A DNA stretch of 64,000 bases from Schistosoma haematobium (taxonomy: Eukaryota > Platyhelminthes > Trematoda > Strigeidida > Schistosomatidae): the NCBI RefSeq assembly GCF_000699445.3, contig NC_067196.1, positions 87,708,364 to 87,772,363 of the forward strand, written 5' to 3'. Under the pieces are notes generated by a model that made no database searches, was not told the DNA's origin, and was given only the letters and a program-made list of their open reading frames with translations. The translations under genes were made by a program, and so were the position numbers. The first letter of the stretch is position 1, and each line of letters opens with the position of its first letter. Shown here piece after piece: positions 1 to 11,600 of this stretch.

Positions 1-1053
1 TTGAATAATTCATTTCTTGTCTCATGTCCAGTTAATGTTAATAAAGAAAGCTCAAGGAAGTAAAATCTTATTTGACACCAATATAAAAATAAAAATCTGG
101 ACGGCATTGTGACGGTGATAGAAGTTCAAATAATTGACTTTATCACAGTCAAGATGTGAAATTGTAAACCATGTATATAAAATAAAAGACACAATATATT
201 GGATATTTTAAACAAAATAAATCAAGAAATATCTCCAAGCACAAAGAGAGAGTTTTACACCATTTCCTCAATATGAATACAACTAATTGTTAGTCATTAT
301 CTATAATTTCTCGAAATATTTTCTAGAAACCGCAAAACCAAACAACACTGATATCGAACAAAACATTCAGAAAGACATTAACCCAAAACTCATATATAAA
401 GAGCAACTGTGGTGTTTAGCAGCTATGATTCACATAATCGCTGAAAGTAAACTTCACAACAGGTTAATGGGCATAGTGTCCGAGTGCAGCTCGACAATGC
501 TTGAAATTTCATACTTACTAGGATGGGAAAAACATCCTAAAATCATTGGGGAATGAAACGCTGTCGAAAACCGGTTGCAAAGTTCATGGTAGATCCCAAC
601 AAACATCCATATTCATACATCGTTTTCAAATATAGGTGTCAGGAGTCACCATAACCACTAGGAAAATTCTCTAAAGCTAAGAGTCTACGAGTCCCGATAA
701 CTACTACGTCGAAACAGTTCACTCGGAATATTAACAATCAACCACACAATAAACACCAAATGTTTCCCAGGAATACTGTTTAAAATATCTTGTTTGTTCT
801 TCATGTTCACAATCTCTATTTTTAAATTTCTTCAACAAGTCTACCGTTCACATTCATCGCAAACGAATGTCGCTTTTCCTTCGTGACTTAATTACTTTAC
901 ATTTCAGTGTAATTTGTCTTATATTTTCTAAGGTCACTACATACAAACGAGTTGTGTAGTAATATCAACTCCTATACAAATAGTAAACTCTCTCTTGTAA
1001 AAGACCAATTTCATTCATCTTATTACCTACGTGCGTTATTAACAGATGAAGCA

Positions 1054-1237
1054 TTATAAATAAATAATATATTTGTGATATCCCAATGAGTAGAAAAATT
1101 ACATTTACTGACGTTTCGTGACTTAGTGTAAACCACTTCTTCAGAGAATTAAAAAGTGGCTTACACTAAGTCACGAAACGTCAGAAAACCTCATTTTTCT
1201 ACTCATTGAGATATTACAAATATATTATTTATTTATA
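1054..1237. repeat. foldback (long imperfect hairpin)
   Basis: Arms of about 84 bp (1054-1137 and 1153-1237) with a 15 bp loop, sharing GACGTTTCGTGACTTAGTGT and AATAATATATTTGT. Duplicated at 22990-23173. Transcripts of the PTCD1-like gene would carry it in the intron after exon 3. Confidence 0.8.
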
Positions 1238-1527
1238 ACAATCTACCCAATGCTCAATTTATTCGAAATTATCAAATCAAACCTTGATAATGATACCTAC
1301 AGATGAAGCAATGTTGTTGTCACTCATAAATAAGTGTTGCATCCCAGTTTATCATCAGACCAAATCAAACTACAACAAGTTCCCTTTTAACTTTACTTAA
1401 TTAACTGCCTCATCTCTTGGAACGTGGAGGTTCAGTTCAGTAAAGCACAAATAAGTGAACAGAAAAACTAATATAAGGCAAATCAACGAGTAGTAAATGT
1501 ATACATAGTTGGATTTGAATCGACAAC

Positions 1528-1616
1528 TGCATCTCTGTGCTAATGTGGTATGGCAACTCGAACTGATGTACGTACGTACGAAGTTCTACGTTGTTACTGA
1601 TTGACATAGTTGGACT
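1528..1616 (+). mobile_element. short 3' tail of the (CTGA)-tailed retrotransposon family
   Basis: 'GTGCTAATGTGGTATGGCAA' to 'TTACTGATTGACATAG' match the last part of the family. Repeated at 23464-23552. Confidence 0.5.
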
Positions 1617-3261
1617 GAGTCGTTATTTCTTCAACGAAAAAGGCATTTATACATCATTATGATTCCCATGCAAAATACAACTTACATTTTACGGTGTAAT
1701 AACAATGAATGGTTCTCAGTACGATTTACAACAGGTGGCATAAAAGTTCTATTCTTTCGAAACCATGTTGCAATATCCTCAGCGCAAGCGCTAAACAATA
1801 AATTCATCATAATTCAATAAATCACATATGTCGATGTGTCAGCAAATAGAAACTAAAACATATAGGATACACTATTTACTAATTTAGTAAAATCTATAGT
1901 AAATGAATTTTAAAAAACGCTGAGACTCAAATTTCCTATACTCAGAACATTATTTGGTCACGTAAGTTATAAGTGTAAGAAAATACTATTGTCTGTTAGA
2001 GAGGACGATAACCTACCTCAAAAATCACTCACGAAGTACATATTTATGCACTCAGTTTCGAGCCATACTGTTTGTATGAAACCTGGTCACAGTAAACATG
2101 TACCCAAAGACAAGTAATTGAGGTGAGTGTTGGAACCTGCTCCAATTACACGGACTATATATAATCAATAGTAAGCATTTGTGTTTTCATATGGTTGATA
2201 CACAAAACTGGAATGAGTAATATCAATTTTCGTACAGGATTCTTGAACCTAACTCTTGAAGATAATACTTATCAAAAAACGGGTATCCTTCGATATTTAT
2301 TGACAAGAATATAAAACCTAAATAGTCTAAAGCACAAATAACCTTGGTTCAAAAGAAAACACTTTACATGAACATTGATTTCAAGGGTGATAGATTAATA
2401 AACGTCCTAAAAAGGAGAATTTCCGATTCTCTAAAATGAACGTTTTTCGTGGCAACTTTGCTAATAGTGTTCTACAGACGATCAATGTTAATCAGTAATT
2501 TTAAGGATAAATTATCTCATCTGACCAACTCCATGTGGGTTTATCAATTTATCTGTTCATGTGGAACCAGGTAATATAGGTCGTTCAATGCTTACTTTAT
2601 CCCAAAGAATTCAAGAAGATTACTCGGCTTGGCTATAAAGAGGAGGAAATGGGTCAACAAGAAGCTCAATAATCGAACACCATGTGAACACAGGTCACTC
2701 AATCAAAGTGGACTCTGCATTTAAAGTCATATATACAAGGTAAGTAGAAGGCTTCTAAAGACAGTTACATTGCATCTTATTAACATTGCCGAAGCAATAG
2801 CTGGAAAAACCAGAATTATGCGGTCCAACAGAAATTGGTACAACCTCTTCTTCTACCATGGTCTTAATGTCTCACAATTTTATTTCTTCTTCATACGTTT
2901 TTCCCTTCACCGCCATCTGATTCCCTTTCTATTTTCTCTATATACCTTTTACCCCCAGCTGATTTATTTCTGTTTCATCCTGACTACATTTTATCTTATC
3001 ATGCTGAACCTCCTTTTCCCAATTATAACTTCTCTATTTATCTTCATAATGAATATTCAAAGCTTTAACAATAAAACCACAAAACTCTGCTCATAATAAT
3101 CATCATATGCTCAAGAGTTATTTCCTGGAGTTCTAGTGAGAAGCAGTGACCAGTGGAGTTCAACCAGGTCTGTTGTGAGATAGTAACTCATTGAAGACAA
3201 TGGTGAATGTGTCGGTCAATCTCGTGGATTGGGTGAAGTTAGACATTAGCACTGTTGGATG

Positions 3262-3410
3262 CAGGCTCAGTGGTCTAGAGGTTAAGTGTTCGCGCGCGAG
3301 ACCGATGGATCGTGGGTTCGAATCTCGAGAGACGGCATCGTCGATGCGTACTACTGAGAAATCCCACAATAAGGCGAAATGGCCGTCCAGTGCTTTCAGG
3401 TTTTCCATGG
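3262..3410 (+). mobile_element. tRNA-headed SINE-like unit with degenerate hammerhead
   Basis: A box 'CTCAGTGGTCTAGAGGTTAAG' type sequence and B box GGGTTCGAATC are followed by CTGAGAAATCCC, then GCGAAATGGCCGTC, which keep the hammerhead layout (CTGA, GAAA, short stem, GTC) but lack a base in the core. It is repeated at 24907-25055 in the duplication. It overlaps no host exon. Confidence 0.6.
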
Positions 3411-3839
3411 TAGTCGAGCTTCAATTGACTCATGAACTCAACTATTAAACTACTAAAATATCCACAAAACCCTTTTCTGATAAAAATAACGCTTCAATAC
3501 TTGTGTTTATTCTACCTAACTGTTACCATATTTAACGAAATTTTATTATCGCCATTATTGTAACTATTATCATCTTGAAAATTAAGTATATATATAAATG
3601 CATGCGCAGTTGTACAGCTGTGAAAATGAATTCACCAAAAAGAGAACTCTGCTGAGACAATCTTTCTTACTCAATGTTGAGGTGACACAACTTAAAATAA
3701 AACAATGAATAGATGCTAGTAAATCGAAAGATTTCAAGTAGTTACTAGTTTTCTTTTTAAATACAATTATCACATCAACAATCTTACCAAACAAAACAAC
3801 TAACAGCATTCACATTTACTGGGAATCCTTCAAACTAAC

Positions 3840-4015
3840 CGAAACAAACGTGAGTAAGTTGCCTGGGTTGCATCGATACCCAATTCAGTCATCTTTTTAT
3901 AAACGCGAAATGCATTCTCACTGTCTCCAACTCTGGCCAAACCATCCAGAACCATATGAGCATGAAATCTCGATGGGAGAACACGATCCTTTTCCAACAT
4001 TTCAGAGAAAAATAC
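3840..4015 (-). CDS. PTCD1: second PTCD1-like copy, exon 3
   Basis: Repeats 25485-25660 with the same translation and the same GTTAGT donor. The next exon would lie left of base 1. Confidence 0.76.
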
Positions 4016-6315
4016 CTACAGGAAACATTTCAATCCTGATATAAAAACGTCCAGAAATATGTGCAAGTATGAAATACCAAAGTAAAGCATCCCATGGTTG
4101 CAAACTATTATTTAGGGTTCAATAAAAGTTAATTTTATGAGATATGGAGTTTAGCGATTAGTGTTCGATCTTAAACCGTTAAACTGGAGTATTCAAACCC
4201 AAATTCGGTTCTCAAAGCCACCTAGAAAATCACAGGCCACCATATGAACAGTGTAGCTCGAGTCCGACTGAACAAGACCCCATTTAGCTAATGAATAACA
4301 GTTCAAAGCACTTCCCAACTCACATAAAAAGTCAGTATTATTTATGTTGGTGCAGGAAAATATAACAATTCAAATGGTAGACCAATGTAAGTAAACATTA
4401 ACAACGAAAAATGGAAGAGAATAAATTCTTACAGATAATGCTGAATTTGTATCACCTGCTTTAAAATAACGTTTTATTAATTCACAATAATGTTCAGGAG
4501 GATGACGACGATAAACGTTACTTAATCTTAAACAGTCAGCAGGATCTTCTTCAACTTCATCAGTACTCAATAGTTCATCGATAACCGATTCTATTGCTTC
4601 ACTTTCTCCAGAAATAACTGACTTTTGATATGGTTGTTGACATACATTATCTATTTAAAAGGAAAAAAGGAACAAATAATCACAAAGTAACGACAATTTA
4701 GTTTTGTTGCATGTACTGATCACAATCGAAACGAAAAGATTCTGAATGATTTTTATAAAGATTCTAAATATAATCTAATATTTTCACTAATGAATTATTG
4801 TTGTTTCGACTTATCTGAATATGTATTGTTCCTTTTTATTTCTTGATGTCACTTAGGAACAGTCGAGTGAAATATCGTATACAGGGAATACGATACAGTA
4901 GGATAAAACAACTCCAAACTCCATTTACTAGTTATCCAGCTATTAGGAACTGTTGGTTTCCAGTCCGACTTTCCCAACTCCTCTAAATGCACTCTCCTTA
5001 TCCACAGTTCTGTCAGTCAGTCAGCTACAACGTACGATCAGGCACATATGTGCATTGGTCCAGGTTGCCACACCTCATTAGCACAACAAAATGAATACCA
5101 AATTCATCGAAGTAGTCACTTCAATGGTAGTAAAAATATAAAAAAAGATTGTATATAAGCATATAATACAGGGAGAGAGAATTAGTTCGTAGAAAGAAAG
5201 GTATAAAGCGATTTTAATCTCATAGTTCAGGGGAAGACAAAGAGTGTATACACCGACGCCATTGTGATCGATTCTGAGCCATGTCACCCACAGTCTCCAA
5301 CCATTGGTTACGATAGTCACGCGGACCCCAAACAAGTAGTCTGCATCCACCAACATGGCTCAGACTAGAAGTTAGTGTCTTCAAGCACTGATGTCACGTT
5401 TTGGTTTGGCCGTCCCTAACTCTTTCCCATTCATCTCCAATACTGGTGAGCATTACGCGTCGTAGTGATCGGTGTTCACGCATACGCAACACGTGACCCA
5501 AACATCTCACTCGATGAAGATTTACAACCTCATCAACTGATTTACCATCATTCTCTAATACCCTGAGTCTAACGTCACTATTACTTACCCGGTGATCCCA
5601 GCGGATGCGAGCAGTATTTCTAAAATATCTATGATCAAATACTAACAATTTACGAGTATCTTCTACTCTTAATGATCACGTTTCGCAGCCGTCGCTCGGT
5701 GCTACCATTTTATCAGCGTCATCACCAAACCATTTAGTATGGTTAATTTGCACAAAAGTGACAGTAGAACAAGTCTACACCTGCTTTATAGAATTAAGCA
5801 TGAAGAAAGGTTCAAACTCATCACAAAGTAGTCTGACCCTAAATTCTGCACCATCAAACCACATTTTGACTTATGCAACGACTAAACCACTGTCACAACA
5901 CAAACATCTTCCACTCCACACACCAATATTGGCATCTTTACAGTTCCCCTCTTACAATACAGAAATAACACTGGCAGCATTCTTGCAAAATATCACAAAA
6001 ACAACGCATATTTAGTCACCCACCCGCACTAAGAGCACCAAAGTCCAACTGATCATTTTCCGATATGACGTTCAAATCCTCTTCTGAGTCACATCTTTCC
6101 AGGCTATTCACGTACAAAGGTTCTTCAGGCTCTTGTGGCTTTATATATTTGTGAATTTTGGCTTTTTGGTTAACCACTTCCACAAGATCACGAGTAGATA
6201 AATTGACCTTGCAGTGTGATTGGGAACGTCTCCACAACAAAAGGCTGCAAGCAGTGATCGGTTGAATTCTACGATGATAAAGCTTTAACACAGTTAGAAC
6301 TCTAGATAAAAACAT
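3840..6315 (-). CDS. PTCD1: second PTCD1-like gene copy, exons 1-3 (partial, continues beyond the left edge)
   Basis: Exons at 6315-6024, 4650-4433 and 4015-3840 repeat exons 1-3 of the complete gene, with identical splice sites, an intact ATG and an open frame of about 228 residues. Exons 1 and 3 read the same in both copies. Exon 2 is 6 nt shorter and has a different peptide between 'NVCQQPY' and 'VIDELLS' (13 residues absent and 11 others present), plus Phe in place of Cys in 'KRYFKAGD'. The intron after exon 3 continues to base 1. Nothing seen here disables this copy, but whether it is complete cannot be told from the window. Confidence 0.75.
4433..4650 (-). CDS. PTCD1: second PTCD1-like copy, exon 2 (variant form)
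   Basis: Same acceptor and GTAAGA donor as 26078-26301. It is 218 nt long and in frame. It carries 'ISGESEAIES', absent from the other copy, and lacks the '[11 protein letters not shown]' stretch found there. Confidence 0.76.
5010..5735 (-). mobile_element. non-LTR retrotransposon 3' end (RT C-terminus plus 3' UTR)
   Basis: On the minus strand the end of an RT-type ORF ('[20 protein letters not shown]', '[19 protein letters not shown]', 'GQTKT', then TGA) is followed by '[17 protein letters not shown]' and a 3' UTR ending in (CTGA)n. Several copies in the window share this tail. In the duplicated block it recurs at 26661-27386. In intron 1 of the second PTCD1-like copy. Confidence 0.75.
6024..6315 (-). 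CDS. PTCD1: second PTCD1-like copy, exon 1
   Basis: Repeats 27675-27966: same ATG, same basic leader, same GTGGGT donor. Its start lies 2.2 kb downstream of the stop codon of the complete gene, as expected for head-to-tail gene copies. Confidence 0.76.
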
Positions 6316-7099
6316 ACCGATGATTTCAGTAGATTACAAAGTTTGGAGCAACCGATGATCATTATCGGCACTAAAATCACTAGATACCAAAGTAGAAATC
6401 AACAGATACATTGATGCATATTGTGCAGTAGCCAAAACAAAAATAAAACTTAACAACACTTAATTGAACTAACCATTACGAAAACTACGCGGAAATATAA
6501 CAGCTGAGCTTGTCAATTAATCCTCCATCTCACAGATATTTTGATAACAGAAGTGAAACGGCTAGCGTCAAATGAGGTCACTCTCTGATAGATATCCCAT
6601 CATAGAACAGTTCAGTGAGGGAATCGAACCTATCCTCTATAACGTAAACTATTCACACAAATATGTAGTTAGTGTTTTGATACCGAGTCTATCAGTTCAA
6701 TAACATGACAAGAAGTGGGTGCATAACTTACACAATCCTGCTCATCACATAATCATTTTCACTCTCTTGTACAGGGTAATGGTCAACAATATACTGGAAC
6801 TAGCTCACATTTCATACTTCATTTAAAACTTCAATATACAATATTGCAGTATGTAAAACTTAACCGAACTTCCATGAACAGAACCAGCATGTCTAAGGGC
6901 AGTGGTCGAACATTTGGGAAGTAAAAATTCGTCACAGAGGCTCAATTACATCTAGTCCTTATCATCTTCAGCACACACCATCTAAAAATCTTAAACATTT
7001 GCTTTTGAACATGCTCCTGAATTTCACCTCTTCAGTCCGATAGATATGATTATTTTATATTCCGTTAGATAATCACCAAGTTTTCTAGATATTCGATTC

Positions 7100-7290
7100 A
7101 GCAATGCATAAGACCTAAAGGGGAAACGTTAAATTCGCTCAACCAAACTAAAACCCATTTAGAATATAGGCATGTACATGGATCCCAAAGTTGATGTTCG
7201 CTACAGGACTGGAATCCAGTGTCGTTCGCTTCAAACACCACCGCATTATACACTTAGTTGGTGAGTCCAGATAGTCACTAGCTTGTACGA
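7100..7290 (-). mobile_element. degenerate SINE-like unit, opposite strand
   Basis: The reverse complement contains 'GTGTTTGAAGCGAACGACAC', 'AGCGAACATCAAC' and 'GGGATCCATGTACAT', which match the unit at 7370-7560 in the same order. The hammerhead core is missing. The two units form an inverted pair just beyond the duplication limit at 7056. Confidence 0.6.
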
Positions 7291-7369
7291 TTGAGTTCAA
7301 GATTCAAACATCTGATACAAAATTAATTAAAATTTACCACATTGCACAAGTCAGTGGCAATCTGGACTA

Positions 7370-7560
7370 ACTAGCTACGTGGATAAAGCGAAGGAGTTTG
7401 AAACGGCACTAGCTTTCAATCCCGTAGTGAACATCAACGCTGGGATGCACGTACATCCAGCTGACGAGTCCCAAACAGAACGAAACGCGCGTCCTGGATT
7501 CCACTGCTAGCCACCATAGATCTCTGCTTGTAATATACACTTTGGGTGGAAAAAGTTGAT
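7370..7560 (+). mobile_element. SINE-like unit with hammerhead ribozyme
   Basis: The unit holds a degenerate B-box-like 'TTTCAATCCCG' and the sequence 'GGGATGCACGTACATCC' leading into a hammerhead at 7455-7499, then 'CCACTGCTAGCCACC', typical of the schistosome Sm-alpha family. Confidence 0.75.
7455..7499 (+). ncRNA. hammerhead ribozyme (Sm-alpha type), core intact
   Basis: Stem I pairs ATCCAG (7455-7460) with CTGGAT (7494-7499). The core is CTGACGA (7461-7467), allowed because the seventh core position can vary. GAAAC is at 7482-7486, a minimal stem III GCGC follows, and the cleavage triplet GTC ends at 7493. Stem II has one A-C mismatch. Self-cleavage of transcripts is established for this family; activity of this copy is inferred. 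Confidence 0.75.
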
Positions 7561-8491
7561 CAAAACTCATAAGAACGACTAAATACTCAAGTCATGTAGA
7601 AACAAAAGAGACAGGACAGAGAGTGTATTCAGATAGATTAGCGGTCAAGGGTTAGTAGCAAGCTAATACATGACTCATTTAAGCCATAGTAATTAATATT
7701 AGGCCATATCACAGAAAATCATTTTTCAAATGACAAGATTAACTGGCCTAATTAATACGCCCGTGGTTTAGTAGTGGTTAACACTAAGATTTCAACCAAC
7801 CTGTTGCAAGCTTGACACCTATTTCTGTTCGGACAACCGACCACTCTCATTCCAACATTCACATAAAACTTAAAATTCAGCAAACCTGTACCTCACAACC
7901 GAATTACTTTTATACACATGCTTGGACGAATAATTGGTCTCAGTAACATTCTAATCACTCCATACAATTATAAATTCATATTCCAAATCTACAACACCGA
8001 CTCAGTTAAGTCAACACTTGTATGCATACACCTGAAACTAGGTATCATAAAACAATAAAACCATGGATCTATTACTGTAGGATCAAACGGGAAATTTACC
8101 GTAAACTAATCATTCGCTCTAAATGCTCTTCCTTTTTAAAACACAAGATAGTGAATGCACAGTAAACACACAGTTCAACTGCTCTGTCAGTAGGTCATAA
8201 ACAACCAAAAAGGATAACTCATAAATCTTCATTGATCCATGTTGTCATACCTCGCATCAACACACTTGAAAGAAGAAATTCCCAATATCATAAAAATAAT
8301 GTCAACAAACATTCTCAAAATAGTCAGCAACAATCACATAAACATGTAGATAAAAACATATCAAAACAAGTACAGTTTACTTTCAAAACAATTGTATCTA
8401 CAAATACAGATTATTATGCACAACAATTCCAGCAAATAGTTACATTGCTTCCCCATATATCTAAATATATACATATATATGCATAAATACA

Positions 8492-8622
8492 TTAACAAGG
8501 TTTCGCCACAGGACTTTCACACAGCCAAGATTTATAGATCTTATAAAATCTATAAAATGAACGAACAGCATTTGGATAGACATGAAATCCACCAGTTTTT
8601 GATTCGTGAACAGGTGAACCAT
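8492..8622 (-). CDS. PTCD1: PTCD1-like exon 8 (last exon, stop codon)
   Basis: The acceptor ATGGTAG lies before 8622. The first two bases complete a codon begun in exon 7, and the frame runs 43 codons to TAA at 8492-8494. It codes '[26 protein letters not shown]', an aromatic-rich tail like the end of PTCD1. It is too short to stand out alone; phase and composition support it. Confidence 0.75.
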
Positions 8623-11600
8623 CTACCATAATAAAGAAAAATAAGGTAGAAATCACTATTAGTATGGTTGCTTTTGGAGATTGTTCAAATTAGAAAATAG
8701 ACAAAACATCACAAACTGATTTTAGATAAATAACAACCGTTGAAGATTAAACAGCATCTGACAGATACTTTCACAGTATGTGCCTCGCCAGTCAGTAGTC
8801 GACACTTGCAACCGATCCGCCAATCGAGCCTGGCACTTCCACGTCTCACAACAAACATGCTACCTTCCGACCACTATCGGGTTCTCATACATTCTTCTTC
8901 ATTACCGATTTATGTCAATTCGTGACATCATGTGAATATCATTCAATCACATAATTATACCAATCTTTCACAGTAGTCGTACCTCACTAGTCACATTCTC
9001 ACTAGAACTTCGAGATTCTTTCACTAAATGTCCGAAGTCTTGCTACTACCAAGAAAAAGTCATTTCAGAGTACCTTCTATCAAGATTAACAAAGTTATTA
9101 AAGAAAATCTATCATTAAAAACTGTTATTCATTTGAGCGTGTTTCGATCTCTGAGCTGCATCGTATAGCATTAATTGTCCTTCTCAACAACATCGTCGGC
9201 ACATGCTTCGATAAAGCATCTTTCAAAACAAGGAAGGATGGAATCACAATGAATCTTATCCAGTGTTATACACCCACCAATGATAGCAATGACGATAATA
9301 AAGATCAGTTCTACGAGAGGCTGCAATCGATCATAGCGAAGTGCTCAGGAAACGATCTGACTATCCTGATGGGAGATCTAAACGCCAAAGTCGGAATGGA
9401 CAACACCGGATATGAAGATATCATGCGACAACATGGACTAGGGCTCCAAATTCCCTGGTCTAGTCGAGGGTGGGGAGAGTCAACCCTCCCTTCTACTCAC
9501 TGCCTTCTTACACCAGGCTTGCTGATAATGAGAATGGGAGGGCGGAGCTCGAATGTCGGGCACTTTAACCGGATTGGTGGATATGAGGGATCCACATAGA
9601 GAGTTGGAAAACCCTGATTCCGTACCAATCGTGCGCATGATCTCCAGGATCCTGAGCGAAGAAAATAACATATGAACCTACCGCTGGTCACTGCCTACCA
9701 TGGAAATGCATCTCATCACGTCGCTCTACTACCCTGTGGATTAAACCTCGACATCAAAGGCTAATAATGTGGCCATCTAGGAAAGTCACCTGCTTCAGTT
9801 TGGGCGCTCGTACAGTATTCCAGACCTCATGGAAATCGGATAATTTCTATGGTGCATACATACTTAGTGTCTCCTTTTACCAGTGTTTACGTGTTTAAAT
9901 AAATCAATACCTGGACTGGGAGAAAGGAACGAGAATGGTGACAGATTTTCAAATTTGTGTGCATTCAACAAACTGGTAATAGGTGGCACAATATTCACCA
10001 ATAAGTATATACGCAAAGCTACATGGGCCTCACCAGATCACACTACACAGAACCAGATAGATCAGATTTGCTTTACTAAAAAATGCAGAATTTCAATAAA
10101 AAAGTGAGAACCAAGAGAGGAGCTTACACAGACGGCTAGCAAATAACTGAGATTCAAGAACAGAGAAACAGATTGGTAGAACACTTCGAGAAACTCTTAA
10201 ATTGACCAGCTCCATAGAATCCATCAGACATCGAAGCAGCACACACAAACCTTCCTATAACTGTCACTACACCAACGACGGAAGAAATAAGGATAGCCAT
10301 CAGATAAATGAACATTGGGAAAGCACTGGGAGCTGACAATATACTAGATGAAGCACTAAAATCACACATAGAACCAACTGCAAACACGCTCCACGTTCTA
10401 TTTAGGAAGATTTGAGAGGAAGAACATGTGCCGATAGACTGGGAAGAAGCACACCTCATCAAAATACTAGAGAAAAAGATCTGAACAAGTGTGAGAACTA
10501 CAGAGGCACCACACTACTATCGGTACCAGGAAAAGTTTTCAACAAAGTGTTGCTGAGCCGGATGGAAGATGCAGTAGACGACCGAATTCCAGATCAACAG
10601 GTCGGATTCCGTAAGAATCGGTTGTGCACAGACCAAATAGCGACACTACGGAGCATTGTCGAACAGTCAATTGAATGGAACTCGTCACTATGCACCAACT
10701 TCCTTCATTATGAGAAAGTATTTGACAGTATGGATAGGAGAATATTATAGAAACTTATTCGAGATTGATCACCGCCCAGTGATCAATCAATTGTAATACA
10801 TCTCAGTCCTACAGGACATCAGTCGCGGCCCGGATAGCTCAGTAGTAACGTCTCTGACTGTGAAGCTGTGTGACATGGGATCGAGTCCGTCAGGACGCAT
10901 TAGTTCCCACAAGATTAAAAGTACACCTGGTTGACGAGTGCCAAGTAGCACGAAACTAAGGTCCAGGGTTTCCTGTGACTACCTCCAACCACCATCTTAA
11001 CAAACCAGCTCCCAACTGAAGAGGAAATTAACAAAAGACTCTGCAGGTGGATAGGAAATACATTGCAAAATTCATCAAACTGCATCACAAGGCAAGCGCC
11101 AACTTGGAATACTGAAAAGAAAAGGAAGATAGGAAGACTAAAGAACACACTGTGCTGGTAATGTGAAGCACACCTCGAGAGAACGAATAGGAATTAGTAA
11201 CAGCTGGAAAGGATTGCCCAGGACAGAGTTCGAAGAACAATTCTGATAGATGGTCTATGCTCCTTCACAAGCTGTAACTACGTAATGATCATGCATTTAT
11301 AATAAATATTAAGGAAAATTTACAGTGACTTGGTCAAAGTTATTTCGCGTGGTCTTGAAGATCGGTTGTTTAAAATGCAAATGTAAACAGCTAGATGTGA
11401 GCTTCCGCGAGTAACTTAAAAGTCTCATAACTCTAAATAGCATGTTCAGCAAGGCGGATTCTGTGAAGACGGTCCACAGGTGAACTCTAGGAAGCTCAGA
11501 AAGAGCCGAAGATATTCCATCCAATCAGCTTCTGGAAGAATATTCCAAAATCACTATGTGTAGCTTCCCTACTGGACAATGCTAACAACCCCTGTGTGCC

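Larger units (their letters stand above)
1..7056. repeat. segmental duplication, copy A
   Basis: Matches 21937-28707 almost base for base. The offset is 21936 up to about 2177, 21645 from about 2469 to exon 2, and 21651 from exon 2 to 7056. I saw roughly ten single-base differences by eye. Two length changes stand out: about 291 bp present here (near 2178-2468) and absent from the other copy, and 6 bp net in exon 2. The match stops sharply after 7056. The left limit is outside the window. Confidence 0.95.
9205..11285 (+). mobile_element. old RTE element with two nested insertions
   Basis: Endonuclease pieces at 9249-9440 ('[16 protein letters not shown]', '[11 protein letters not shown]') and 9900-10110, RT pieces at 10135-10765 ('[19 protein letters not shown]'), and the 3' segment at about 11005-11285. 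A (TAAA)-tailed retroposon interrupts the endonuclease (9443-9898) and a Sm-alpha-type SINE lies at 10766-11004. Many stops and frameshifts. It lies in intron 7 of the PTCD1-like gene. Confidence 0.85.

Noticed and set aside
2770..3096. 108-codon hydrophobic open frame (and its duplicate at 24415-24741)
   Set aside because: Rich in Phe, Leu and Ile from AT-rich DNA on the antisense side of an intron; no motif and no splice support.
3262..3335. Possible tRNA gene
   Set aside because: A and B boxes are present but no full cloverleaf with paired acceptor stem; it continues into a hammerhead-like segment as SINE heads do.
3191..3448. 85-codon open frame on the plus strand
   Set aside because: It covers a tRNA-headed SINE-like unit and its duplicate has the same content; it is an accidental frame.
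5078..5356. 92-codon frame repeated at 26729 and 16673
   Set aside because: It is an out-of-frame reading of a retrotransposon 3' UTR that is repeated in the window.
6016..6315. Frame that looks like a C-terminal exon ending at a stop
   Set aside because: It begins with an ATG and a mitochondrial leader, and the GTGGGT donor before the stop joins in phase to exon 2. It is exon 1.
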